A DNA stretch of 64,000 nucleotides from Streptomyces sp. NBC_00704 (GTDB lineage Bacteria; Actinomycetota; Actinomycetes; Streptomycetales; Streptomycetaceae), in the NCBI RefSeq assembly GCF_036226605.1, contig NZ_CP109000.1, positions 744,001 through 808,000 of the forward strand, given 5' to 3'. Positions 41,485-51,500 of this stretch are shown piece after piece. The translations under genes and the position numbers were made by a program. Positions within the stretch are counted from its first letter, which is position 1. Every line of letters begins with the position of its first letter. The notes under the pieces were generated by a model. The model made no database searches. It was not told the origin of the DNA and worked only from the letters and a program-made list of their open reading frames with translations.

Positions 41485-42339
41485 ATGGGGTGGGTGTCGG
41501 CCGGCGACTACGAAGTCGCTCTGGATGACGGCAAGGTGGTGTGCCGCAACGCGGCGGGGCGGCGGTTGAAGTCCGTGCCGCCCAAGATCGCCGACGAGCC
41601 GGCGGTGGTGGGGCTGCGCCGGCTCGTCGAGTGGCTGGAACGGCACGAACAGCGCTGCCTGGCCGACGTCGAGCGGTGGATGGTGCGCTCGCTGCCGGTG
41701 CCGTTCGCCGTCATCGCCCACGTGTGGCCCGACCCGGCCTGGCAGGCCGCCCTGCGCGACCTCGTGGTCACCGGGGACGACGGCGAGGTCGCGGGATTCC
41801 TGCGGGACGCCGACCCGGAGCGCGGCCTCGGCCTGGTCGACCTCGACGGCGACACCGTGCGCATCGCCCCCCGACTGGTGCGGCTCCCGCACCCGGTGCT
41901 CCTGGACGACCTGGAGGAGCTGCGGGAGTTCGCCGTGGAACTCGGCGTCCAGCAGCGCGCCCAGCAGCTCTTCCGCGAGGTGTGGCGACGGCCCGCCGCC
42001 CTCGACGCGCAGGACTCGTCCGTCGAGGAGTACGCGGGCGGCGCCTTCAAGGAGCAGCGGTTCCTGCACGGCCGCGTCACCCAGCTCGGCTACCGGGTGC
42101 GCGGCGGCAACGCCGTGACGTCCGTCCTGGAGGACGGCCGCACCGTCGAAGCCCGCGTGTGGGTGGGCGACTACGAGGGCTACGAGGAGGCCGAGACCGG
42201 CCCGCTCACGTTCACCGACGCCGCGGGCCGGGCGCTGAGGCTCGGTCAGGTCGGGCCGGTGGCCTGGTCGGAGGGCATGCGCATGGCGGCCTCGCTGTAC
42301 GCCGGACGCGACATCGAGGACGAGGAGCGGGCGGCATGA
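41485..42339 (+). CDS. DUF4132-domain protein, first gene of the YehL-type operon
   Basis: 284 aa; cytoplasmic. It resembles the DUF4132 domain of E. coli MolR and YehI: VRIAPRLVRLPHPVLLDDLE then EFAVELGVQQRAQQLFREVW, and the end AAGRALRLGQVGPVAWSEGM. In E. coli the DUF4132 genes (molR, yehI) stand next to yehL, yehM, yehP and yehQ, the same set found downstream here. Function unknown. ATG 41485 follows GGGAGG at five bases. Its stop overlaps the next start (ATGA). Much shorter than YehI (about 1200 aa), so it may be a stand-alone C-terminal part. Confidence 0.75.
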   Translation: MGWVSAGDYEVALDDGKVVCRNAAGRRLKSVPPKIADEPAVVGLRRLVEWLERHEQRCLADVERWMVRSLPVPFAVIAHVWPDPAWQAALRDLVVTGDDGEVAGFLRDADPERGLGLVDLDGDTVRIAPRLVRLPHPVLLDDLEELREFAVELGVQQRAQQLFREVWRRPAALDAQDSSVEEYAGGAFKEQRFLHGRVTQLGYRVRGGNAVTSVLEDGRTVEARVWVGDYEGYEEAETGPLTFTDAAGRALRLGQVGPVAWSEGMRMAASLYAGRDIEDEERAA

Positions 42340-45300
42340 CGACCCACGACGAGAACACCACCGCCCTTCTGCTCGACGCGGGCGCCGTCCTGCCCCCGGG
42401 CAGCACCGCCCGCGAGGACGCCGACACGCTCACCGTGCGCACCTACGGTCATCCCGCGCTGGACGACCGCAGGATCGTGCGCCTCGTGCCGGGCACCCTC
42501 GGCGACGCCGAGGACCTCGCCCTGGAATTCCTCGGACTGACCCGCGAGGCGCCGACGCCCGAGGTCGGCCAGGTGCGGCGGGAGACGCTCGGCTTCCCCG
42601 CCTGGGCGCTGGTCAACGACCCGGCCAACGGCCACCACGCGCTCGCCCTGGTCAAGGACGTGGAGCGCCTCGCCCGGCAGGCCAAGTCCCGCCCCGGGAA
42701 CGCCAAGGAGGGCTTCGAGGAGCTGGGCGCCCGGCTCGGCCGGACCGTGCCGCACTTCCTGCCGACCTACTACGAGCACGCGGCCCGCGTCTTCCTCCAG
42801 CACGAGAACACGACGTACGCCTCCGCCTTCTTCGGCAAGGCACGTGAGGCCGAGCGGGTGCACGCGCTGGCGGTCGACGAGGAGCGCCAGCGGGCGGTGT
42901 TCCTGGAGTTCGCCTTCGCCGGCGCGCTGACGGTCAAGGCGCTCAAGGAGCACGTCAGGGCGCTCGCCGCGCGGCTGGACCCGGTCACCGCCTGGGCGCA
43001 GTTCCGGCAGCTGACGGTGGAGCGCTGCGCGGCGGGCATGCCGCCGTACGCGTCCCTGCCGCAGGACGCGCGCGGACTGCTCCGGTCGGCCGGCCTGGAC
43101 CGGGTCGCCGAGGAGTGCGCGCTGGTCGCCGATCTGCTCGCCTCGCCCGCCGCGGTCCGGGCTCCCGCGTCCTTCTGGAACTCCTACCGCGCCACGCTCG
43201 CCGTCCTCGCCGGGCAGCGGCCGCAGGTGCGCGCAAGGCTGCTGGAGATCATGCCCGCGGGCCTGGGCCGCACCGTCAAGGACGACGAGTTCTGGCTCGC
43301 GCTGCTCGCGGAGTGCGGCGCGGACCTGCTCCTCACCGGTGAGACGGCGTCCGACGTGGACGCGGCGGAGTGGCTCGGCCGGTGGGCGCTGCACCGCAAG
43401 CACGGCAGCGCCGTCAGCGGCCGCTCCCCGGCCACTCTCGCCCTGGTGGAACGCATGGCCCCCCGACTGCGCGAGCTGGGCCGGCCCGTCGACCTGTGCT
43501 CGGGACGCTGGCACCCCGGCGCCGACCTGGATTTGCTGGACCTGTGCGTGGCCCAGGGGGTGCCGCTGGCCCTGCCCGGCGCCGACCGGGTCGTGCACCT
43601 CGCCCTGGACCGCTGGCTGAGCGAGCCCCGCGACGGCCGGCGCGATCTGACGGCGGCCGCCGCCGACCCGCGCACCCGCCGTCTGCTGTACGCCGGCATC
43701 GGCGCCGTCAGCGGCTCCCGTCCCGGCGCCGAGGTGCTGGAGGGCCTGGCCGCCCACCCGGTGCTCGGCGACGTGCTGCGGGAGTGGCTGGACGACGCGG
43801 CGGGCGATCTGGCCGCGGCGGCCGGCCTGCCCGCCGCACGCGCGGCGCTGGAACGGCTGCGGCCCTTCCGCACGGTGGCCGCCCGGGTCAGCCCGGCGGC
43901 CGTGGCCCGCGTCGCCGCGCGCGAGGTCGCGCCGCTGCTCGGGCAGACCCTGCGCGCGGGCGTGCCGGACGAACTGGGCTGGCCGGCGCTCGACGAGGCA
44001 CTGCGCAGGATCGACGCCGAGACCAAGCCCGGCCGTGATCACGACAACCCGCTGACCGTGCAGGAGGCGTGGCCCGCGCTCGTCGTCTCGCGCGAGCACA
44101 AGGTGTTCGTCGTCGGCCCGCGGGAAATCCTGCTGGAGCACGACCTGCGGATGCCCGTGCCCCCGAACCGCTGGCAGCGTCCGTCGTTCCGCTACACGGA
44201 CGGCGAACTGCTGGTGATGTGGCGGCAGGACGGCAAGCAGTTCGGCTACTGGTCCACCCGCCCGGCCGACGTCTTCCCGCTCGGCGGCGAACAGGTCCCG
44301 GCCTACTGGTACGGCTCCTCCGAGGCCGGCGCGCCGTCGATCCCGCTGCCCGGCGGCGGGCGCGCGACCGGCGGGCGCACCCTGCACGCCGGCGACACCG
44401 TCCTGCCCGCCGGCCGCCGCGTCCTGGGCGACGGGGCCTCCTACTGGCGCCAGGGCCGTCAGGGCCGGCAGCAGGTCTGGCTCGAGTACGACCCGGCCAC
44501 CGGCACGCACGGGCGTGCCTCGCTGCCCGCGTTCCTGCGGTCCGGCATCCGGGAGGGGGCGACGCTGGTGCAGGAGAACTGCGAGCTGCTTCCGCTGCAA
44601 CCGGGCCTGGAGGAGACGCCCTTCGGGACCGACGGCGCGGTGCTCGGCCGGTGGGTGCGCGCCGAGGGCGAGGGCGCCGAGGCCCGTACGGTCGCCGGCA
44701 CGCCGGACGGCCGGACCGTCACCCTGCCCTGGTCGGGCGGCCGGGCTCCGGGCGTTCCGCTCGGCGCGCTGCGGCTGCCCGGCGGGGCGGAGCCCGTCGC
44801 CGTCCGTCTCCACCGCCAGATCGCCCTGTACTCGGGCGACGACACGCGTGGCGCGGGCGAACTCGGCCGGCTGACGCCGATGGAGCGCGGCGGTGAGTTC
44901 GCCGCGGGCACCCGGCTCGTCGTGCCTGCCGAGTACTGGCACGCGCTGCGTCCGCGCGACGAGCGGGGGTCGGCCGCGCTGCGCGCGCTGACCGACGAGC
45001 AGGCGGACGCGATCGTGCGGGCCGCCTCGCGGGCGCTGGCCGAGCGGCAGGCCGCCCTGGCCGCGGCCGGGGCGGTCGACGGCACCTCCCAGAGCCGCTC
45101 GGACGTCCCCACGGCGGACGAGGTCGTGCGGGAGACCGTGTCCCGCCTCCTGCCGGCGCTGGGCGACGACAGGCTGGTCACCGGGGTCGGCGCGATCGTG
45201 CGCGCGGTGCTGCGGCTCGCCGAGTCGACCGCCGCGTTCGTGACGCCGCCGGTCGCCCGGCCGAAGGCGGAGAGCAACCGGATCAACGGCATGTTCGCCG

Positions 45301-47345
45301 ACCTGAAGCCCGAGCACGGCGACGACCAGACGTTGCGCGAGGCCGTCACCGGCCTCTCCCCGTTGCAGGGGTGGTGGGGCGGCGAGGCGCGCTGGGCCAC
45401 CCTGCGCCAGATCCGCGCCGTGAACCATGTGCTGTCGGGGAAGCCCGCCGACGGCAAGGCCCTGCCCGAGGCCTGCCGCGCGGCCGGCGTCTCCGAAGGC
45501 TGGCGCAGCGACGAGTTCACCGTTCCCGGCATCGGCCCGGTCTGGACGCCCGTGCTGGACGTGCTGCGTCCGCTCGCCTACCGGGCGGCCTGCCCGACGA
45601 CGACCGTGCAGCACCGGGAGGCGCTGCTCCTGCTGCTGGAGGCGATCGCCGACGGGCCGCTGGCCGCGCCCGAGGTCGGGCTGCGGGAGGTCGTCCTGAG
45701 CGAGCCGTACGAGAAGCAGGAGCGTGCCGGGCAGGTGCTGCGCCGGGACGGCCGTACCGTCGTCGTCCTCGGGTGCCAGAGCATCGACCGGCAGAACGCC
45801 CGGGTGAACTGGCTCGCCCTCGACCACGATCCGACCGGCCGGTTCGGCGCGACCGCCCACTTCACCCTGGTGCGGGAGAGCGCGCACCCGGCGGTGTACC
45901 CGGCCGACGCGTCGGCGGCCGTCGCCCGGCTCGTCCGCGACAAGGGTCCCGCCCCCTGGCAGCCGGAGGCGCCCGACGCCCTGGCGGCCGCGACGCTCGG
46001 CGGGCTGGGTCCCCTCCAGGCCGCGCTGCTGCTCGCCGGCAACCCGCCGCAGCTCACCGACGAGGTGATCGCCGCCACCGGACTGAAGCCCCGTCAGAAA
46101 CAGCTCGGCGACGGCCTGCTCGCGTCCGTGGACGCCGACGACCGGGCGGCGCTCGTCGGCGCGCTGCTGCCCGAGGCCCCCGGGGACCTGTGGACGTCCG
46201 GGCCGGACACGCGGGCCGCGGGACGGATGTGGGCCGAGCGGCTCGCCGGGGTCGTCCGGCTGCCCGAGGAACTGGCCGGGGAACTCGCGCTCGACGGCCT
46301 GCCGACGGGTTCCGCGGAGGAGGTCCTCAACCCCCGGCTCACCCCCTGGATCCACCGCACCACCGTGCAGCGGCCCGACAAGGACGGCAACCTCGTCGCG
46401 GAGGACCCCGCGGCGCTGCCCGGCCGGTACGACCTGACGCGGGCCGTGGCCGCCCTGGCCGGCCTCGCCTACTCCCTGCCGTACGGGCACCCGCTGCGGG
46501 CCGTCCTGCCGGAGAGCCTGGCCGCCGTGCGCCGGCGCGTCGCCGATGCCGGGCTGCTGCTCGACCTGGACGTCGCGTGGACCGACAAGGGCTCCTCCAC
46601 CGCCGCCGAACTGCGCAAGGCCTACGGGCTGCCCGCGACCGGAGGCGCGGACGCGCACGGTCTGACGGCCGTGGGCGAGTCGCTGGTGCTGCGGCCGTGG
46701 TACGGCGAACAGGAGACCGTACTGGTGCGGCCCGGGGCGCTCGACGGTCCCGACGACCCGGTGTTCGGACTGGTCGAAGGCCTCGTGGGGCCCCATCGGG
46801 GCCAGGGCATGCGCGCGTTGCGGACGCTCCTGGGCGAGGACCTCGGCGACGCCGTCGCCGAGGGGACCGATCCGCGCGGCGCTTCGGGGCACGCGCAGGA
46901 CCCGGCCTTCAGCGTGCCCGAACTGGTCGCCGAGGTCGCCGCGCGGCACGGTCTCGGAGCGGACGCGGCCGCGCTCTACCTCCAGATCCTCGCCCTCCCG
47001 GATCCCACCGACCGCAACTGCGTGCGCTGGACCGGGTGGCGGCCCGCCCGCGCGAAGAAGGCCCGCGCCGAACTCGCGGCGACCGGCCTCGTGGTGGAGG
47101 CCAAGCGGGCGCGCGCCGGCCGGACCCTCTTCCTGCCCTGCGGCTGGCTGGACCTGAAGTCCCCGGCCCTGCCGGTGGAGACCTGGAAGGAGGCCCTGTA
47201 CCCGGTGCGCGACCGGGTCCGCGCCGTGCCTCTGGTCCCGGTGCCCGAGCTGTTCACGCGCGCGTGGGACCGCGTGCGCTCCGGCGACGCGCCCGCCTAC
47301 GAGGAGCTCACCACCCGGGCCACCCGCAAGGGCCGCCGCCGATGA
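42336..47345 (+). CDS. 1669-aa protein of unknown function in the YehL-type operon
   Basis: Very large, soluble, mostly Ala/Leu/Arg-rich helical protein with no domain I can name. There is no signal peptide and no long membrane segment. Notable parts: WLGRWALHRKHGS (about 350), a probable beta-rich middle from about 580 to 780 with LEYDPATGTHGRASLPAF, and a C-terminal region with RNCVRWTGWRPARAKKARAE that looks basic. It may be the functional equivalent of the long N-terminal part of YehI/MolR, a substrate or a scaffold for the ATPase. ATG 42336 overlaps the upstream stop (ATGA) and its stop overlaps the next start the same way, so it is translated as part of the operon. Codon use matches its neighbours. 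Confidence 0.85.
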   Translation: MTTHDENTTALLLDAGAVLPPGSTAREDADTLTVRTYGHPALDDRRIVRLVPGTLGDAEDLALEFLGLTREAPTPEVGQVRRETLGFPAWALVNDPANGHHALALVKDVERLARQAKSRPGNAKEGFEELGARLGRTVPHFLPTYYEHAARVFLQHENTTYASAFFGKAREAERVHALAVDEERQRAVFLEFAFAGALTVKALKEHVRALAARLDPVTAWAQFRQLTVERCAAGMPPYASLPQDARGLLRSAGLDRVAEECALVADLLASPAAVRAPASFWNSYRATLAVLAGQRPQVRARLLEIMPAGLGRTVKDDEFWLALLAECGADLLLTGETASDVDAAEWLGRWALHRKHGSAVSGRSPATLALVERMAPRLRELGRPVDLCSGRWHPGADLDLLDLCVAQGVPLALPGADRVVHLALDRWLSEPRDGRRDLTAAAADPRTRRLLYAGIGAVSGSRPGAEVLEGLAAHPVLGDVLREWLDDAAGDLAAAAGLPAARAALERLRPFRTVAARVSPAAVARVAAREVAPLLGQTLRAGVPDELGWPALDEALRRIDAETKPGRDHDNPLTVQEAWPALVVSREHKVFVVGPREILLEHDLRMPVPPNRWQRPSFRYTDGELLVMWRQDGKQFGYWSTRPADVFPLGGEQVPAYWYGSSEAGAPSIPLPGGGRATGGRTLHAGDTVLPAGRRVLGDGASYWRQGRQGRQQVWLEYDPATGTHGRASLPAFLRSGIREGATLVQENCELLPLQPGLEETPFGTDGAVLGRWVRAEGEGAEARTVAGTPDGRTVTLPWSGGRAPGVPLGALRLPGGAEPVAVRLHRQIALYSGDDTRGAGELGRLTPMERGGEFAAGTRLVVPAEYWHALRPRDERGSAALRALTDEQADAIVRAASRALAERQAALAAAGAVDGTSQSRSDVPTADEVVRETVSRLLPALGDDRLVTGVGAIVRAVLRLAESTAAFVTPPVARPKAESNRINGMFADLKPEHGDDQTLREAVTGLSPLQGWWGGEARWATLRQIRAVNHVLSGKPADGKALPEACRAAGVSEGWRSDEFTVPGIGPVWTPVLDVLRPLAYRAACPTTTVQHREALLLLLEAIADGPLAAPEVGLREVVLSEPYEKQERAGQVLRRDGRTVVVLGCQSIDRQNARVNWLALDHDPTGRFGATAHFTLVRESAHPAVYPADASAAVARLVRDKGPAPWQPEAPDALAAATLGGLGPLQAALLLAGNPPQLTDEVIAATGLKPRQKQLGDGLLASVDADDRAALVGALLPEAPGDLWTSGPDTRAAGRMWAERLAGVVRLPEELAGELALDGLPTGSAEEVLNPRLTPWIHRTTVQRPDKDGNLVAEDPAALPGRYDLTRAVAALAGLAYSLPYGHPLRAVLPESLAAVRRRVADAGLLLDLDVAWTDKGSSTAAELRKAYGLPATGGADAHGLTAVGESLVLRPWYGEQETVLVRPGALDGPDDPVFGLVEGLVGPHRGQGMRALRTLLGEDLGDAVAEGTDPRGASGHAQDPAFSVPELVAEVAARHGLGADAAALYLQILALPDPTDRNCVRWTGWRPARAKKARAELAATGLVVEAKRARAGRTLFLPCGWLDLKSPALPVETWKEALYPVRDRVRAVPLVPVPELFTRAWDRVRSGDAPAYEELTTRATRKGRRR

Positions 47346-48577
47346 CCACCGCCCCCTCACCCCTGGAAGAGCCCGCGCCGATGACAGCCACCGCCACCGC
47401 CCCCGCCTCGGCCCCGGCCCCGGCCCCGGCCCCGGAACGGCAGATCGTTCCGCCCGAGGACCGCTACGCCGCCGAACTGGCCTTCCTCGCCGCGTACGAC
47501 GACGGGCCGCGACCGCCGGCCTGGCGGCTCACCCCGCGTGCCGTCGTCACGTTCGTGATGGGCAGCGGCGGCCGCGCCCTGAAGCTGCCCGAGGGCGCCG
47601 GCACGCCCGAGGGTGTGCCGCGCCGGCTGGTCGTCGAGGCCAAGTTCGTCGGCGACCGGGCCCTGGTGGAGCGCTGCGTGGTCACCCTCGCCGGCGAGCG
47701 GGGGCTGCTGCTCGTCGGCGAGCCCGGAACCGCCAAGTCGATGCTGTCCGAGCTGCTGTCGGCCGCCGTGTGCGGCACCAGCGGCCTGGTGGTGCAGGGC
47801 ACCGCGGGAACCACCGAGGACCAGCTCAAGTACGGCTGGAACTACGCCCTGTTGCTGGCACAGGGGCCGAGCCCCAAGGCGCTGGTTCCCTCGCCGGTGC
47901 TGGCCGCCATGTCCCGGGGCGCCGTCGCGCGGGTCGAGGAGGTGACCCGCTGCCTGCCCGAGGTGCAGGACTCCCTCGTGTCGCTGCTCTCCGAGCGGCG
48001 CATCGCCGTGCCCGAACTGACGGGCACGCCGGAGGCGCTGGCGCACGCCGCGCCCGGCTTCAACCTCATCGCCACGGCCAACCTGCGCGACCGGGGCGTC
48101 TCGGAGATGTCCGCCGCCCTCAAACGCCGCTTCAACTTCGAGACGGTCGGCCCGATCCCGGACCTCGACGCGGAGACCGCGCTGGTGCGCAGCCAGGCCC
48201 GCGCCTCGGTGGAGCGGTCCGGGGCGCCCTTCCAGGTCGACGACGCCGTCCTGGAGGCTCTGGTCACCGCCTTCCGCGACCTGCGGGAGGGACGGTCCGC
48301 GGAGGGCTGGGAGGTGGAGCGGCCGTCCACGGTGATGAGCACCGCGGAGGCCGTCTCCGTCGCGGGGGCGCTGGCGCTCGCGGCCGCCTACTTCCCCGGC
48401 GACCGTGACGTCCTGGGCCTGCTGCCCGGCCATCTGCTCGGCGTGGTCCGCAAGGACGACCCCGCGGACGCGGCCCGGCTGCGCGGCTACTGGGACGGCC
48501 CGGTCCGCCGCCGCGCCGAGCAGGGTTCCGCCACCTGGCGCACCCTGTGGGAGCTGCGCACGGTGCTGGAGGGCTGA
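47342..48577 (+). CDS. yehL: MoxR-type AAA+ ATPase, YehL subfamily
   Basis: 411 aa. After a Pro/Ala-rich start comes an AAA+ core: Walker A GEPGTAKS (126-133), Walker B-like AVARVEEVTRCLPEVQDSLV (about 195-215), sensor region FNLIATANLRDRGVSEMSAA, and arginine-finger stretch ALKRRFNFE. The Walker B ending in VEE instead of DE, and LSERRI after it, fit the YehL branch of the MoxR family. MoxR ATPases normally work with VWA proteins to mature or remodel a target; a VWA partner is the next gene. ATG 47342 overlaps the previous stop (ATGA); ATG 47381 is an alternative start. Confidence 0.9.
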   Translation: MTTAPSPLEEPAPMTATATAPASAPAPAPAPERQIVPPEDRYAAELAFLAAYDDGPRPPAWRLTPRAVVTFVMGSGGRALKLPEGAGTPEGVPRRLVVEAKFVGDRALVERCVVTLAGERGLLLVGEPGTAKSMLSELLSAAVCGTSGLVVQGTAGTTEDQLKYGWNYALLLAQGPSPKALVPSPVLAAMSRGAVARVEEVTRCLPEVQDSLVSLLSERRIAVPELTGTPEALAHAAPGFNLIATANLRDRGVSEMSAALKRRFNFETVGPIPDLDAETALVRSQARASVERSGAPFQVDDAVLEALVTAFRDLREGRSAEGWEVERPSTVMSTAEAVSVAGALALAAAYFPGDRDVLGLLPGHLLGVVRKDDPADAARLRGYWDGPVRRRAEQGSATWRTLWELRTVLEG

Positions 48578-48582
48578 CGGCC

Positions 48583-51500
48583 GTGTCCCTGTCCCCGCAC
48601 CCCACCATGCCGGGCGCCCCGGACGAGCCGCCCGCCGCCCCCGCCGAGGCGCTGGCCGCCCTCACCGACCCGGCGGGACCGTACCTCATCGGCGTACGGC
48701 ACCACGCGCCCTCGCTGGCCGCCGCCGTGCCCGCGCTGCTGGACGAGGCGAAGCCGGACGTGCTGCTCGTGGAGCTGCCCGCCGAGATGCAGGAGTGGCT
48801 CCCCTGGCTCGGGCACGCGCAGACGCGGGCCCCCATCGCGCTCGCCGCCGTTCCGGGCGGCCTCGGGAGCGGCGCGGGCCCGGCGTTCTATCCGTTCGCC
48901 GACTTCTCGCCCGAACTGGCCGCCGTGCGCTGGGCCGACCGGCACGGAGTGGCCGTGATCGCCTGCGACCTGCCTCTCGCCGACCGGGCGTGGGGCGAGG
49001 GGCGCGAGGGCCCGGTGCCGGGAGCGGCCCCCGGGCTCGCCGGGGCGCTGCGTTCCCGGCTCACGGGCCGTCCGGGCGACGACCTGTGGGACCGGCTGGT
49101 CGAGGCGACCGCGCCGGGCTCGCCCCCGGAGGCGCTGCGCCGCGCCGCGCTGCTGACGGGGTGGGCGCTGCGCGCGGACGCGGCCGCCTCGGGCGGGGTG
49201 GCCGAACTGGACCTGCGGCGGGAGCGGTGGATGCGGTCCCGGATCGCCGAGGCCACCGCGGGCGGCGGGCGGGCCGCCGTGCTCGTCGGCGCCTTCCACG
49301 CACCGGCGTTGACGGCCGGAGCCACGGACCGGGCCCCCGCACCGCAGCCCGACCCGGTCGCGCACCGGGACCCGGATTCCGGGCCGCACCAGGGCCCGGA
49401 ATCGGGGCCGGAGGCGAGGACGGATCCGAGAACGACTCCGAGGACGAATCCGAAGACGAATCCGACGGCGGCGGACGACGCCCGCGCCACGTCACGGCAC
49501 GAAGACGTGCGGGGCGAAGCCGCCGGGGCAGGAACGGTCTCCTGGATCACCTCGCTCATCCCGTACGCCTACCCCCTGCTGGACGAGCGTTCCGGCTATC
49601 CGGCCGGCATCCGCGACCCGGAGTGGCAGGACATGGTGCTCCGGTCCGCGGGCGACCCCGTCGCCCTGGAGGAGGCGCTGACGCGCGCGGCCGTGCGGGT
49701 CTGCGCGGAACTGCGCGGTCTGGGACATCCGTCGGGACCCGCGGACGCGCGCGAGATCAGCCGGCTCGCCTCGGACCTGGCCCGGCTCCGCGGACTACCG
49801 GCGGCCGGCCGGGGCGAGCTGGTCGAGGCGGTGCAGACGGTCCTCACGCAGGGCGAACCGTACGGAAGGGGCCGGGCCGTCGCGCGGGCGATGGAACGGG
49901 TGCTGGTCGGCACGCGCACCGGACGGCCCGCGCCGGACGCGCCGCGCAGCGGGCTCGCCCCGGCCGTCGAGGCCGAGGTCGCCGCGCTGGGTCTGCCCGG
50001 ACCGGACGGCCCCTCGGCCGCCGGCCGGGAACTGCGGCTCGACCCTCTGCGCTCCGACCTCGACCGGCGCCGTGAGCTGCTGCTGCGCAGACTGACGGTG
50101 TGCGGGGTGCCGTACGGGGAGCCGAAGGAGGTCGTCGGCGCGGGCGGCGCCGAGGCCCTCACGTCCCGCTGGGAAGCGCGCTGGACGCCCGCCACGGCTG
50201 CCGTGCTGACCGCCGCGGGGGTACGCGGGGTCACCCCGGCCCAGGCCGCCGAAGGCGTCCTGCGCGAACGGCGCCGCGCGGAGCTGGAGGAGGGCGGCCC
50301 GACGGCCGCGCAGGTCCTGACGGGGCTCGCGCAGGCCGCGGAGTGCGGGCTCGGAGCACTCACCGACGAGCGGCTCGACGACGTCGCCGAGGTTCTGCCG
50401 CGGGCCGGCGCCCTGCCCGAACTGCTCGCCGCGCTCGCTTTGTCGGACCGGCTGCGGGCCGGACATGTGGCAGGTCTGGGCACCGACGCCGGACGCACCG
50501 TCCGGGCGGGCGCCGTCGCCGAGCTGCTCACCGCGGCCGCGGTGCGCCAGGTGGACGGCCTGACCGGTTCGGAGGACCCGGCCGACGCGCACGCTCTGCT
50601 CGAACTCGCCCACCGCGCCGACCTGTCCGGCGGCATCCGGCTCGCCGACGCCCTCGCCCGGCTGGCCGCGGACGGCTCTCCCCTGATGCGCGGCGCCGCG
50701 GGAGCCGTCCGGGTGCTGCTGGGGCAGGAGGATCCCCGGGTCTTCGGCGACCGGGTGGCGTCCTGGGTCGACGGCGCGGTCGACGCGGAGTCCCGGTCGG
50801 CGCTGACCGCCCGGCTGAGCGGCGTGCTGACCGCCGCCGGTCCCCTGCTGGAGGCCGCGACCGCCGCCCTGGAGCCGTTGCTCGACCTGGTGTCGGAGCT
50901 GCCCGACCGGCGGTTCCTGGACCGGCTGCCCGCGCTGCGCGGCGGGTTCGACACCCTCAGCCCGGCGGCCCGCGACCGTCTGCTGGCGTCCGTGGAGGAG
51001 CGCCTGGGCACCGGGCGCGTGGCCGACACCGACGGCCACGACCCGGCCGCCCTGGCCGTCTGGGCGGGCGCGGACCTGGCCGCCCGCGCCACCCTGCGAG
51101 CGCTGGGTCTGCTCCCCGCGCGGGGCGCGCACGAACCGGCCTCCCCCGTCCCCACGGCCACGGCCTGCCCCGTCCCCACGGCCACGGACTCCGCGTCCCC
51201 ACGACCGACGGCGGCGGACGGATCCGCGTCCCCCTTCCCGACGGCCACCCGGCCCCCGGCCGCTCACCCCACGACCACGACGAAACCGGCGGCGGGCCGG
51301 ACCGGGGCGGCAGAACCCACGGCCGTCCTGTCCACGCCCCCGTCCACGGCCACGGCAGCCGCGTCCTCCGATTCCGCGCCCGCCCCCGGACCCGCCTCCG
51401 CGCGCGCGGTGGACGCCGTCGGGGAGGCGGGAGAGGACCGGGTCCTCGCGCCCGCCGACCGCTGGCGGCTCGTCCTCGGGCGACGCAGCGACGAACTCCC

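Noticed and set aside
42246..47360. 1704-aa open frame on the minus strand opposite the large operon gene
   Set aside because: A shadow of the high-GC coding strand: low-complexity Gly/Arg/Val-rich translation, no ribosome site, and a clean operon on the other strand.
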